Assembly: GCA_016187925.1 (NCBI GenBank)
Contig: JACPIS010000039.1
Coordinates: 1-64,000 of the forward strand
Direction: 5' to 3'
DNA length: 64,000 bases
From: Opitutia bacterium
Lineage (GTDB): Bacteria; Verrucomicrobiota; Verrucomicrobiia; Opitutales; Opitutaceae
Shown here: in pieces, positions 1-8,836 of the stretch
How positions within the stretch are numbered: position 1 is the first letter of the stretch
Layout: the number at the start of each line of letters is the position of its first letter
Made by a program: the position numbers and the translations under genes
The notes under the pieces: generated by a model
The model's input: the letters and a program-made list of their open reading frames with translations, nothing else
Databases searched by the model: none
What the model was told of the DNA's origin: nothing

Positions 1-1124
1 AATCCGTTTCCCAGCCGCTCTTCACCGGCATCATGGCGATCGACTCCATGATCCCGATCGGCCGCGGCCAGCGCGAGCTCATCATCGGCGACCGCGGCAC
101 CGGCAAGACCACCATCTGCATCGACACGATCATCAATCAGGCCCGCATCAACAAGGTCGGCCTCGCGTCGGGCGACAAGAGCTTCCGCCCCGTCTACTCG
201 ATCTACGTCGCCGTCGGCCAGAAGCAGTCGAACATCGTCCGCACCCTCGGCGCCCTCGAGGCCGCCGGCGCGCTCGAATACACCATCATCGTCGCCGCGC
301 CCGCCGCCGACAACCCCGCCAACCAGTACCTCGCGCCGTTCTCCGGCGCGTCCATCGGCGAGTGGTTCATGGAAAACGGCATGGATGCGCTCATCGTTTA
401 CGACGATCTCTCCAAGCACGCCGTCGCCTACCGCCAGATTTCGCTCATCCTCAAGCGCCCTTCCGGCCGCGAGGCGTATCCGGGCGACGTGTTCTATCTC
501 CACTCCCGCCTGCTCGAGCGCGCCGCGCGCCTCGACGGCAAGGGCTCGCTCACCGCGCTCCCCGTCATCGAGACCCAGGCGGGCGACGTCTCGGCCTACA
601 TCCCGACGAACGTCATCTCTATCACCGACGGCCAGATCTTCCTCGAGACCGATCTCTTCAACCAGGGCATCCGCCCCGCCGTCTCGGTCGGCCTCTCCGT
701 CTCGCGCGTCGGCTCCGCCGCGCAGATCAAGGTCACCAAGCAGGTCGGCGGCAAACTCAAGGGCGAGCTCGCCCAGTTCCGCGAGCTGGCGGCCTTCGCG
801 CAGTTCGGCTCCGACCTCGACGCCAAGACCAAGGCCACCCTCGACCGCGGCTCGCGCATCGTCGAGCTCTTCAAGCAGCCGCAGCTCAACCCGCTCTCCA
901 TCGAGGTGCAGGCCTCCATCCTCTGGGCGCTCCAGAAGAGTTATTTCGACTCCATCGAAGTCCGCAGCGTCGTCGGCGCCGCGAACTCGCTGAAGGAGTT
1001 CCTCATCTCCCGCAAGGACGCGCTCCTCACCACCATCCGCACGAAGGCCGCGCTCGACGCCGAGATCGAGGCCGGCCTCAAGACCGCGTGCGACGAGTGG
1101 AAGTCCACCTTCGCCGCGAAATAA
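1..1124 (+). CDS. atpA: ATP synthase F1 subunit alpha, 3' part
   Basis: The open frame enters from the left edge (codons from base 3) and gives 373 visible residues, about the last 70% of a subunit usually near 510 residues. It carries the non-catalytic nucleotide site: Walker A GDRGTGKT near visible residue 34, and the arginine-finger segment [10 protein letters not shown] that completes the catalytic site of the neighbouring beta subunit. The C-terminal helical domain is complete. The protein is part of the cytoplasmic F1 head that makes ATP from the proton or sodium gradient. It is followed by atpG, atpD and atpC in the standard order, so this is the distal part of the atp operon. The true start lies outside the window. 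Confidence 0.98.
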   Translation, partial: SVSQPLFTGIMAIDSMIPIGRGQRELIIGDRGTGKTTICIDTIINQARINKVGLASGDKSFRPVYSIYVAVGQKQSNIVRTLGALEAAGALEYTIIVAAPAADNPANQYLAPFSGASIGEWFMENGMDALIVYDDLSKHAVAYRQISLILKRPSGREAYPGDVFYLHSRLLERAARLDGKGSLTALPVIETQAGDVSAYIPTNVISITDGQIFLETDLFNQGIRPAVSVGLSVSRVGSAAQIKVTKQVGGKLKGELAQFRELAAFAQFGSDLDAKTKATLDRGSRIVELFKQPQLNPLSIEVQASILWALQKSYFDSIEVRSVVGAANSLKEFLISRKDALLTTIRTKAALDAEIEAGLKTACDEWKSTFAAK

Positions 1125-1246
1125 TTTCAGAGTTACGATTTACGAATTACGATTTGACCGAACCCACCCGCCCGCAGCAATCGCCCCGCCCGATTCCGCC
1201 TCCGGTTCCCTCCAATCTGAAATCATAAATCTGAAATCGTAAATCC
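1125..1246. repeat. Inverted 7-mer word-repeat element between atpA and atpG
   Basis: The spacer starts right after the atpA stop and ends 2 bases before the atpG ATG. The right arm (1214-1246) is a run of 7-base words of the form AATCNNA (AATCTGA, AATCATA, AATCGTA). The left arm (about 1125-1158) read on the minus strand gives the same kind of words (AATCGTA, ATTCGTA, ACTCTGA). A GC-rich middle separates the arms. No Shine-Dalgarno sequence is left before atpG. Confidence 0.75.
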
Positions 1247-1248
1247 AC

Positions 1249-2121
1249 ATGGCTTCCCTCCGCGACATCCGCCGGCGCATCAAGTCGGTCAAGAACACCC
1301 GCCAGATCACGAAGGCGATGGAGCTGGTCGCCGCGTCGAAGATGAAGAAGGCGCAGCAGGCCGCCCTCGCAGGCCGGCCCTACGCGCAGCTCATGGCCGA
1401 CATGCTGGCGTCCCTCGCGGACCGCGTCGACGAGTCGCTCCATCCGTTCCTGGTAAAGCGCGAGGTCAAGACGCGCGGCATCCTGCTCGTCACGTCCGAC
1501 AAGGGCCTCTGCGGCCCGCTCAACGCGAATCTCTTCAAGCTCGTCCTCGACATCCGGACGCCGGCCAAGTTCGTCGCCATCGGCCGCAAGGGCGCGCAGT
1601 TCCTCGGCCGCGCCAAGCGCGACATGGTCGCCGAGTTCAGCGTGCACGACCGCGTGCCGTTCTCCGAGGTGAAGGTCGCCATCGAGTTCATGATGCAGAT
1701 GTATCTCGAGGGCACGATCGACACGCTCGAGGTCATCTACCCGCGCTTCAAGAACACACTCGTGCAGGAGCCCACGGTCCGTCCGCTGCTCCCGCTCACC
1801 ACCGTCAAGGACTTCATCTCGCATCTGCGCGCCGAGTCCGACCACGTCAAGTTCACCGACGCGCGCGACCTGCTCTTCGAGCCAAGCGCGCAGGAAGTGC
1901 TCGAGGCGCTGCTCCCGTTCTACATCAACCGCTACGTCTACCAGCTCATCCTCAGCGCCAAGGCCTCCGAGCACAGCGCGCGCATGGTCGCCATGAAGAC
2001 CGCGAAGGACAACGCCACGAAGCTGATCGGCGATCTCACTCTCGAATACAACAAGGCCCGCCAGGCCGGCATCACGCAGGAAATCCTCGAGATCGCCGCC
2101 GCGTCGTTCTCCTCCAACTGA
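1249..2121 (+). CDS. atpG: ATP synthase F1 subunit gamma
   Basis: This 290-residue protein has the usual length of the gamma subunit, the central rotor shaft that couples the membrane c-ring to conformational changes in the alpha/beta hexamer. The N-terminal helix is characteristic (IRRRIKSVKNTRQITKAM), and the conserved C-terminal helix includes a stretch ending in TQEILEIAAA. It lies between atpA and atpD, as in most bacteria. The ATG at 1249 directly follows a word-repeat element and has no recognisable ribosome binding site, so initiation may depend on coupling to atpA or on a non-SD mechanism (inference). Confidence 0.97.
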   Translation: MASLRDIRRRIKSVKNTRQITKAMELVAASKMKKAQQAALAGRPYAQLMADMLASLADRVDESLHPFLVKREVKTRGILLVTSDKGLCGPLNANLFKLVLDIRTPAKFVAIGRKGAQFLGRAKRDMVAEFSVHDRVPFSEVKVAIEFMMQMYLEGTIDTLEVIYPRFKNTLVQEPTVRPLLPLTTVKDFISHLRAESDHVKFTDARDLLFEPSAQEVLEALLPFYINRYVYQLILSAKASEHSARMVAMKTAKDNATKLIGDLTLEYNKARQAGITQEILEIAAASFSSN

Positions 2122-2127
2122 ATTTAA

Positions 2128-3576
<1,449 letters not shown>

Positions 3577-3591
3577 CCCGCGCTGCGCGCG

Positions 3592-3666
3592 AAGTAACAA
3601 ATTCCAAGTAACAAGAGCCCAAGCGATCCTTCCTGATACTTGATCCTCGTTACTTAATACTTCTCT
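3592..3666. repeat. Inverted 7-mer word-repeat element between atpD and atpC
   Basis: Left arm 3592-3619 is four phased 7-base words (AAGTAAC, AAATTCC, AAGTAAC, AAGAGCC). The right arm read on the minus strand gives AAGTATT, AAGTAAC, GAGGATC, AAGTATC. It ends about 4 bases before the atpC ATG. It has the same architecture as the element between atpA and atpG but a different word. Confidence 0.75.
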
Positions 3667-3669
3667 CCG

Positions 3670-4077
3670 ATGCCTCTCACCCTCGAAATCGTCACCCCGG
3701 AAGCGAAAGTATATTCCGACACCATCGACTCCGTCGTCATCCCGACGGTCGAGGGCGAGATCGGCATTCTCCCGGGCCACATCCCGCTGCTCACGCAGAT
3801 CGCCCACGGTGAACTCCGCGTCACCAAGGGCGCCGAGACGCAGTTCCTCGCCATCAGCGGGGGCTTCGCCGAGGTCGACGATCATTTCGTCCGCATGCTG
3901 GCCGAGTCCGCCATCACCGAGGAGAAGATCGACGAGACCGCCGTCGAGGCCGCCATGAAGCGCGCCGAGCAGGAGATCAAGGACGCCAAACACCTTGATC
4001 CCCAGCAGCTCGAGCACCTCCAGAGCCTCATCCGCTACTCGGGCGTGCAGCTCGCCGTCAAACGCCGGCGGAGGTAA
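3670..4077 (+). CDS. atpC: ATP synthase F1 subunit epsilon
   Basis: The 135-residue epsilon subunit, the rotor component that can also inhibit ATP hydrolysis. The N-terminal beta-sandwich domain is recognisable (LEIVTPEAKVYSDTIDSV, then EGEIGILPGHIPLLT), followed by a two-helix C-terminal domain from about residue 90. It is the last gene of the operon and is followed by a clear intrinsic terminator. The ATG comes directly after a word-repeat element, with no Shine-Dalgarno sequence. Confidence 0.96.
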   Translation: MPLTLEIVTPEAKVYSDTIDSVVIPTVEGEIGILPGHIPLLTQIAHGELRVTKGAETQFLAISGGFAEVDDHFVRMLAESAITEEKIDETAVEAAMKRAEQEIKDAKHLDPQQLEHLQSLIRYSGVQLAVKRRRR

Positions 4078-4082
4078 TTTTC

Positions 4083-4122
4083 GCCCCGGTCGCCACTCTG
4101 TGGTTTGACCCGGGGCCTTTTT
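4083..4122 (+). terminator. Intrinsic terminator of the atp operon
   Basis: GCCCCGG at 4083-4089 pairs with CCGGGGC at 4110-4116, followed by a T tract (CTTTTTC). It starts six bases after the atpC stop. Confidence 0.8.
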
Positions 4123-4155
4123 CTGATTCAGTTCTGATACTCAGTCTCAACCGCA

Positions 4156-4410
4156 ATGTCTGCCTCCTCCCGCCACCTCTCACCCCTCTGCCAGTTGCCT
4201 GCTGGCGTGACCGGTCGGGTGTGCGAGCTGACGGGTGATGAGAGTTTCTGCCAGCGCATTCGCGAGATGGGCTTTGGCGAAGCGGCGTTGGTCACGAAAA
4301 TTTCCGGCACCACCACCAGTCTTTGCCTCGTGAATGGCACCCGCCTCGCGCTCAACCACAGCGCCGCCCGGAGCATTCTCGTCGAGCGTCTGCCCGACGG
4401 CGCCAAGTGA
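4156..4410 (+). CDS. feoA: Ferrous iron transport protein FeoA
   Basis: This 84-residue protein has the size and SH3-like layout of FeoA, a small cytoplasmic partner of the FeoB iron permease. Typical features are the segment CQRIREMGFGEAALVTKISG (turn plus first strands) and a C-terminal strand with ALNHSAARSILVE. It is followed by feoB and a small Cys-rich membrane protein, giving a complete feoA-feoB-associated cassette. Transcription probably starts between the atp terminator and 4156; I could not identify a convincing Fur box there. Confidence 0.93.
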   Translation: MSASSRHLSPLCQLPAGVTGRVCELTGDESFCQRIREMGFGEAALVTKISGTTTSLCLVNGTRLALNHSAARSILVERLPDGAK

Positions 4411-4431
4411 GAAGGAAGCGTCTCCTGTGCC

Positions 4432-4514
4432 TGTCATTCTGAGCGAAGCGAAGCATCCACTGCCTTGCGCGCTGCGTTCGTCCGGCTGGATCCTTCGCTT
4501 CGCTCAGAATGACA
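4432..4514. repeat. GTCATTCTGAGC-type inverted repeat, copy 1
   Basis: A 28-base arm at 4432-4459 (beginning TGTCATTCTGAGCGAAGCG) is matched by its inverted copy at 4487-4514 with few mismatches, around a 27-base loop. It lies between feoA and feoB. Three more copies lie at 26427, 32608 and 33862. Confidence 0.85.
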
Positions 4515-4560
4515 CCCAACGACGCGTGTCCCCACGCGTGCGCCGCCGGCTTTTCCCCGC

Positions 4561-6699
4561 GTGAATCTTCCTTCCCACATCACACTGCCCGCCAGCAAGC
4601 GTCCGGCCGGCAGCACATTTCGCGCTCCCGTCTACGCGCTCGTCGGCAACCCGAACTGCGGCAAGACCACGCTCTTCAACGCCCTCACCGGCCTCCGCCA
4701 GAAAGTCGGCAACTACCCGGGCGTCACCGTCGAGAAGAAGATGGGCGAGACCTACTCGCAGCACGGCCGCCCCATCAAGATCATCGATCTGCCCGGCGCC
4801 TACTCGCTCGCCGCGCGCTCGCCCGACGAGGCCGTCACGCGCGACGTGCTGCTCGGCCGCCGCGAGGACACACCGCAGCCCGACCGCATCATCTGTGTCG
4901 TCGACGCCTCCAACCTCGAGCGCAACCTCTACCTCGTCCACCAGCTCCTCGATCTCGGCCGCCCGGTCATCGTCGCCCTCAACATGATGGACGTCGCCGC
5001 GTTCGCCGGCATGAGGATCGATCCGAACAGGCTCGAACACACCCTCGGCGTCCCTGTCATCCCCTGCGAAGCCGTCCACGGCCGCGGGCTCGTCGAGCTC
5101 CGCCTCGCGATGAGCCGCATCGAGTCCCCGCTGGCCCGGCACCGCTGGGACATCCCGGCCCCGATCGCGCCAGCCGTCGCCGAATTGCAGGCGTCCCTGG
5201 CCGACAACGACGACCGTCCGCCGCTCGTCGCCCGCGCCGAGGCACTCCTGTTGCTCACCGATTTCGACACCGTGCGCGTCGCCGGCTCCCGCCAGCTCTC
5301 CACCCGCACCCACGAACTGCTCGACCACTGGCGCGACCGCTGGTCGTCCGAGGGCACCGACTGGTCCGGCGAACTCATCCGCAGCCGCTACGCCGCCATC
5401 CGCGAACTCTGCGCAGGTGTCATCCTCCGCGGCCGTGACCAGGGTCCGTCTCGCTCCGACCGCATCGACGCGGTGCTCTGTCACTCGTTCTGGGGCTGGC
5501 TCGTCTTCGCCGCCATCATGGCGGTGATGTTCTTCTCCATCTTCACGCTCGCCGAGTATCCGATGAACTGGATCGACGCTCACGTCGCCGCGTTCGGTGG
5601 CTGGGTGAAAGGTGTCATGTCGCCCGGTGACCTGCGCGACTTGCTGACCGACGGCGTCATCGGCGGTGTCGGCGGCATCGTGGTTTTTCTGCCGCAGATC
5701 CTGATCCTGTTCTTCTTCGTCGGCCTGCTCGAGAGCACCGGCTACATGGCGCGCGCCGCGTTCATCATGGACCGGCCGATGAGCAAGGTCGGGCTCAACG
5801 GCCGCTCGTTCATCCCGCTGCTCGGCTCCTACGCCTGCGCCATCCCGGGCATCATGGCCACCCGCACCATCGAGAACGCCAAGGACCGGCTCATCACCAT
5901 CCTCGTCGCGCCGCTGATGAGCTGCTCCGCGCGCCTGCCGGTCTACCTGCTGATGATCGCCACGCTGCTGCCCGGCGACGCCGTACCCGCCGGCCGGAAG
6001 GCGGGCATCATGCTCCTCATGTATGCGCTCGGCACCTTCGGCGTGTTCGGCTTCGCGTGGCTGTTCAAGCGCGTGCTCTTCCAGGGAGGCGTGCCGCACA
6101 TGATCATGGAGCTGCCGCCCTACCAGCCCCCGCGCTTCCTCGACATTGCCCGCCACATGTTCGAGCGCGCGTGGCTCTTCCTCAAGAACGCCGGCACCAT
6201 CATCCTCGCGATCTCGATCGTCCTCTGGTTCCTCACCACTTATCCGAAACACCCCGATCCCGCCGCCACCGCCACCGAACAGATCGCGCACAGCTTCGCC
6301 GGACGCGCCGGCCATGTGCTCGAGCCGGTCATCAAGCCGCTCGGCTTCGACTGGCGCATCGGCATCGGTCTCGTCACCTCCTTCGCCGCTCGCGAGGTCT
6401 TCGTCAGCTCGATGGCCGTCATCTTCGGCGTCGAGGGCGCGGACGACAACACCGCGCCGCTGCGCGATGCCCTGCGCGGTGCGACCTGGCCCGGCGGAGC
6501 GCACCTGTTCACCCCGCTCGTTTGCCTTACGCTCATGGTGTATTACGTTTTCGCCATGCAGTGCATGAGCACCCTCGCCGTCGTAAAGCGCGAAACGAAC
6601 TCCTGGCGCTGGCCGCTGTTCCAGATCGCCTACATGACCGGCACCGCATGGCTCGTGTGCTTCGTCATCTACCAAACCGGCCGCGCCCTCGGCTTCTGA
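4561..6699 (+). CDS. feoB: Ferrous iron transporter FeoB
   Basis: The 712-residue inner-membrane Fe(II) permease. The N-terminal G domain shows G1 GNPNCGKTTLFN, G2 NYPGVTVEKK, G3 DLPGAYSL and G4 NMMD. A helical spacer follows, then the polytopic membrane part from about residue 305 with the Gate segments (for example GYMARAAFIMD and SCSARLPVYLLM). Length is a little under the E. coli protein (773) and normal for the family. The start is a GTG at 4561; no earlier in-frame start fits the G-domain boundary. It forms a cassette with feoA upstream and the FeoB-associated protein downstream. A palindromic repeat occupies the feoA-feoB spacer. Confidence 0.97.
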   Translation: MNLPSHITLPASKRPAGSTFRAPVYALVGNPNCGKTTLFNALTGLRQKVGNYPGVTVEKKMGETYSQHGRPIKIIDLPGAYSLAARSPDEAVTRDVLLGRREDTPQPDRIICVVDASNLERNLYLVHQLLDLGRPVIVALNMMDVAAFAGMRIDPNRLEHTLGVPVIPCEAVHGRGLVELRLAMSRIESPLARHRWDIPAPIAPAVAELQASLADNDDRPPLVARAEALLLLTDFDTVRVAGSRQLSTRTHELLDHWRDRWSSEGTDWSGELIRSRYAAIRELCAGVILRGRDQGPSRSDRIDAVLCHSFWGWLVFAAIMAVMFFSIFTLAEYPMNWIDAHVAAFGGWVKGVMSPGDLRDLLTDGVIGGVGGIVVFLPQILILFFFVGLLESTGYMARAAFIMDRPMSKVGLNGRSFIPLLGSYACAIPGIMATRTIENAKDRLITILVAPLMSCSARLPVYLLMIATLLPGDAVPAGRKAGIMLLMYALGTFGVFGFAWLFKRVLFQGGVPHMIMELPPYQPPRFLDIARHMFERAWLFLKNAGTIILAISIVLWFLTTYPKHPDPAATATEQIAHSFAGRAGHVLEPVIKPLGFDWRIGIGLVTSFAAREVFVSSMAVIFGVEGADDNTAPLRDALRGATWPGGAHLFTPLVCLTLMVYYVFAMQCMSTLAVVKRETNSWRWPLFQIAYMTGTAWLVCFVIYQTGRALGF

Positions 6700-6705
6700 T
6701 TCTTA

Positions 6706-6774
6706 ACCACTAATACCCGCTAAGGTCTCACTGATCCCACCCCATTAGTGTCTGATTAGTGTCACTTAGTGGTG
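6706..6774. repeat. Inverted 10-mer word-repeat element after feoB
   Basis: Left arm 6706-6737 is built of 10-base words such as CCACTAATAC and CCGCTAAGGT. The right arm on the minus strand reads ACCACTAAGT, GACACTAATC, AGACACTAAT. It ends 4 bases before the ATG of the small gene at 6779. It shares the architecture of the atp-operon elements but has a 10-base period. Confidence 0.7.
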
Positions 6775-6778
6775 CCCG

Positions 6779-6943
6779 ATGTCTTCCTCCGTCCAAACCC
6801 TCATCGCCCTCGGGATCGTCGCGCTGGCCGCCGCGTTCCTGCTACGGTCGTGGCTCCGGAAGAAGAAATCCCCCGGCTGCGGCGGCGAATGCGGCGCCGT
6901 CAGCCCGGAGATCAGAAAACTTCAGGCCAAACTGAAGCGCTGA
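6779..6943 (+). CDS. FeoB-associated Cys-rich membrane protein
   Basis: A 54-residue gene, short enough to be missed by length-filtered gene calling. The product has one membrane helix (TLIALGIVALAAAFLL), a basic patch (LRKKK), a cysteine cluster PGCGGECG, and a charged tail ending in KLQAKLKR. This layout matches the small proteins found after feoB in many bacteria (FeoB-associated Cys-rich membrane protein family). The cysteines may bind or pass on iron; that role is inferred from position and composition. It starts 79 bases after feoB, behind a word-repeat element. Confidence 0.8.
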   Translation: MSSSVQTLIALGIVALAAAFLLRSWLRKKKSPGCGGECGAVSPEIRKLQAKLKR

Positions 6944-7100
6944 ATCCGTCGCGGTGCAGCAGGGGCAGCCGAATGGGGGCAACCCGAATCTGACCCTTTC
7001 CTGAATACCTGTTGCTCGACCCGGGGCCAGTGAAAGAAGATGCGCATGGCGGCACGGCGGACCTACCCGACCGCGGCTAGACAAAATTCCACTCCAGCCA

Positions 7101-7940
7101 CTAGTTTGCCCGCCGGTCCGTGTGTTCCAGGATTTCCGCGAGAGTCCGGGCAAAATCAGGTGAGGAAACAGGAATAGACTGCGACCGAAAGAGGGCGACG
7201 GCGCGGCGGCCGGCCTCCAGTTCGCCAATGGTGCGTTCGACTTCGGTGAAGGCTATGCCGGCTGTCTCCGCAGTCGCATGGTGAAGGGCACCCGGCGTCA
7301 CTCGCCCGAGGGTGATCGCAGCACTAATCCGGCGCGCGCAGCGACACGGCGCGGCGGGGGCGACGAGTCCGCAGGAACGGCGGGTGAAGTCCTGCACCCG
7401 CGTCCGGGCCCGCTCAAGCCGTTTGCGGAAGGTGGCCGCCGGTATGCCCAACACCCTGGCGGCCTCGCGATGGTCGAACTCCAGGATCTCGCCCAAGATA
7501 TACGACGCCCGGTGCGACCGATCCAGACACAGGAGCATGGCGAGCGAGCAGCCGGTTTTCACTTCGTGCAGGAGAAGGTTGTAATCCGGTTGCTGCCGCA
7601 GGCTCCGCGTCGGCTCCTGCTGCCCGGCCAGCAGGTCATCGGAGAAGGCTTCGAACGTGGCCGTGGAGCACTCGGCCCGGCTCCGCCGAAAATCCAACAG
7701 GTGCCGGATCGCGACGCGATAGGCCCAGGTTGTAATCCGGCTGTCGCCACGGAACGTAGCAAGGCGGGTGACCAGCTTGACCAGGATTTCCTGGCAGGCG
7801 TCCTCCGCATCCTGCCGGTGCCAGAGCATCCGCACGCAAAGTGCGAACAGGCCGGGCTGCATCCCTTGCACCAGTGTGGTCAGGGCCGTCCGATTGCCGG
7901 CCTTGGCCTGCGCGACCAGCTCGTCGTGGATGGGGGACAT
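7101..7940 (-). CDS. ECF-type RNA polymerase sigma factor with C-terminal extension
   Basis: A 279-residue sigma-70 family protein of the extracytoplasmic-function class. Region 2 is clear (DAEDACQEILVKL, then FRGDSRITTWAYRVAIRHL), and region 4 has the helix-turn-helix LEFDHREAARVLGIPAATF. About 90 residues follow region 4, starting with a cysteine-rich PCRCARR motif, as in several ECF groups that lack a classical anti-sigma factor. The gene lies 9 bases after an SRPBCC gene in the same direction, so the two are probably co-transcribed. No anti-sigma gene is adjacent, so control may act through the extension (inference). Confidence 0.9.
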   Translation of the reverse strand: MSPIHDELVAQAKAGNRTALTTLVQGMQPGLFALCVRMLWHRQDAEDACQEILVKLVTRLATFRGDSRITTWAYRVAIRHLLDFRRSRAECSTATFEAFSDDLLAGQQEPTRSLRQQPDYNLLLHEVKTGCSLAMLLCLDRSHRASYILGEILEFDHREAARVLGIPAATFRKRLERARTRVQDFTRRSCGLVAPAAPCRCARRISAAITLGRVTPGALHHATAETAGIAFTEVERTIGELEAGRRAVALFRSQSIPVSSPDFARTLAEILEHTDRRAN

Positions 7941-7949
7941 GTCGGGGGC

Positions 7950-8372
7950 TCAGGCGGGTCGCTCCAGGATGGATTTGAGCAGCGTGAGCTCCTCCCTAAT
8001 GACGGCGGAGAAGCGCTCGATGCCGGCGGCCAGCATTTCCGGAGGCAGCGGCGGGGCAAAGAAAAACTGCACATTGGTGCGGCCAGCGTTTTCGGCGATC
8101 ACGCGCGAGCAGGCTTTTTCGGTGGTGCCGTCCGGAAAGCACATCAGCCAGTCCACGATTCCGCTGTGGCGTTCGGCGATGACCTCGAGTCCGATCGGCA
8201 CCGGGCCGGCGGGGGTTTCATACTGCGCCCCGGTGGGCGTGACCTGCTTGAATGCCTTGGTCCAGGCCGGCAGGGTGCGCCGATCGCTCACGTAGTCGAA
8301 GACCTGGGCATGGGGGCGGTTGATACTGATGCTTTCGAGGATGTAGGTTTTGGTCATGGGAGTGGGTTTCAT
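7950..8372 (-). CDS. SRPBCC (START/Bet v1-like) family protein
   Basis: About 140 residues with the order of a Bet v1-like fold: an N-terminal strand ending in ISINRPHAQVFDYVSD, the RRTLPAWTKAFKQV helix region, central strands, and a long C-terminal helix. The family binds hydrophobic ligands or acts as polyketide cyclase-like proteins; the ligand here is unknown. It lies immediately upstream of the ECF sigma factor. Start options are ATG 8372 (chosen), GTG 8375 or ATG 8357; none has a strong ribosome binding site. Confidence 0.8.
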   Translation of the reverse strand: MKPTPMTKTYILESISINRPHAQVFDYVSDRRTLPAWTKAFKQVTPTGAQYETPAGPVPIGLEVIAERHSGIVDWLMCFPDGTTEKACSRVIAENAGRTNVQFFFAPPLPPEMLAAGIERFSAVIREELTLLKSILERPA

Positions 8373-8836
8373 CACATTGGACGGAAACCCACCGGGGCGT
8401 GTGACCGGAAATTGACGAAAAGCGCATTGCGCGCCCCTGCGGGCTGGCTGGTGACAGCTAGACTCAAGGACGCTGGAGGTGGGCTTGCAGGACTGTTACG
8501 CCGTCTGCTTCCTCCCTCCACTCCGCTCCAGTCTGTTAGGTGGCGAGCGGGCCGGGCGGACGGTCTGCACGGCAAGGCTTCCGCGCGGAAAGCGGCGAGG
8601 AGTGGTCTGTCCGCCGGTGTTAGCAGTCACTCAGAACTGACCCACCTTCAGGCGTTCAGATTTACCCCACCCCGGCAAGCGCTCGGGGACCTCGTAGGCA
8701 GAACATAGACTGAGTGGATGACTGTCGTAATGGTAACCAATCCGACGGCTACGACGCTGGTGACGACAGACGAGAAGCGAGACCGTGTCGTCGTAAGATC
8801 ACGCCGGTGGTACGCAGGAAGGGTTGGCGGCCGCGC
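8373..8836. other. Gene-free stretch with a possible IS21-type end remnant
   Basis: No credible gene was found. Read leftward, 8618-8672 has GGTGGGTCAGTTCTGAGTG and a nearby second GTGGGGTAAATCTGAACG, resembling the repeated terminal motifs of IS21-family elements as I remember them. No istA or istB gene is present, so this would be a scar only. The remainder (8675-8836) shows no structure I recognise. Confidence 0.3.

Noticed and set aside
4504-6675. 723-residue antisense frame opposite feoB
   Set aside because: It is a shadow of feoB with low-complexity His/Asp/Arg/Glu content and no recognisable motif.
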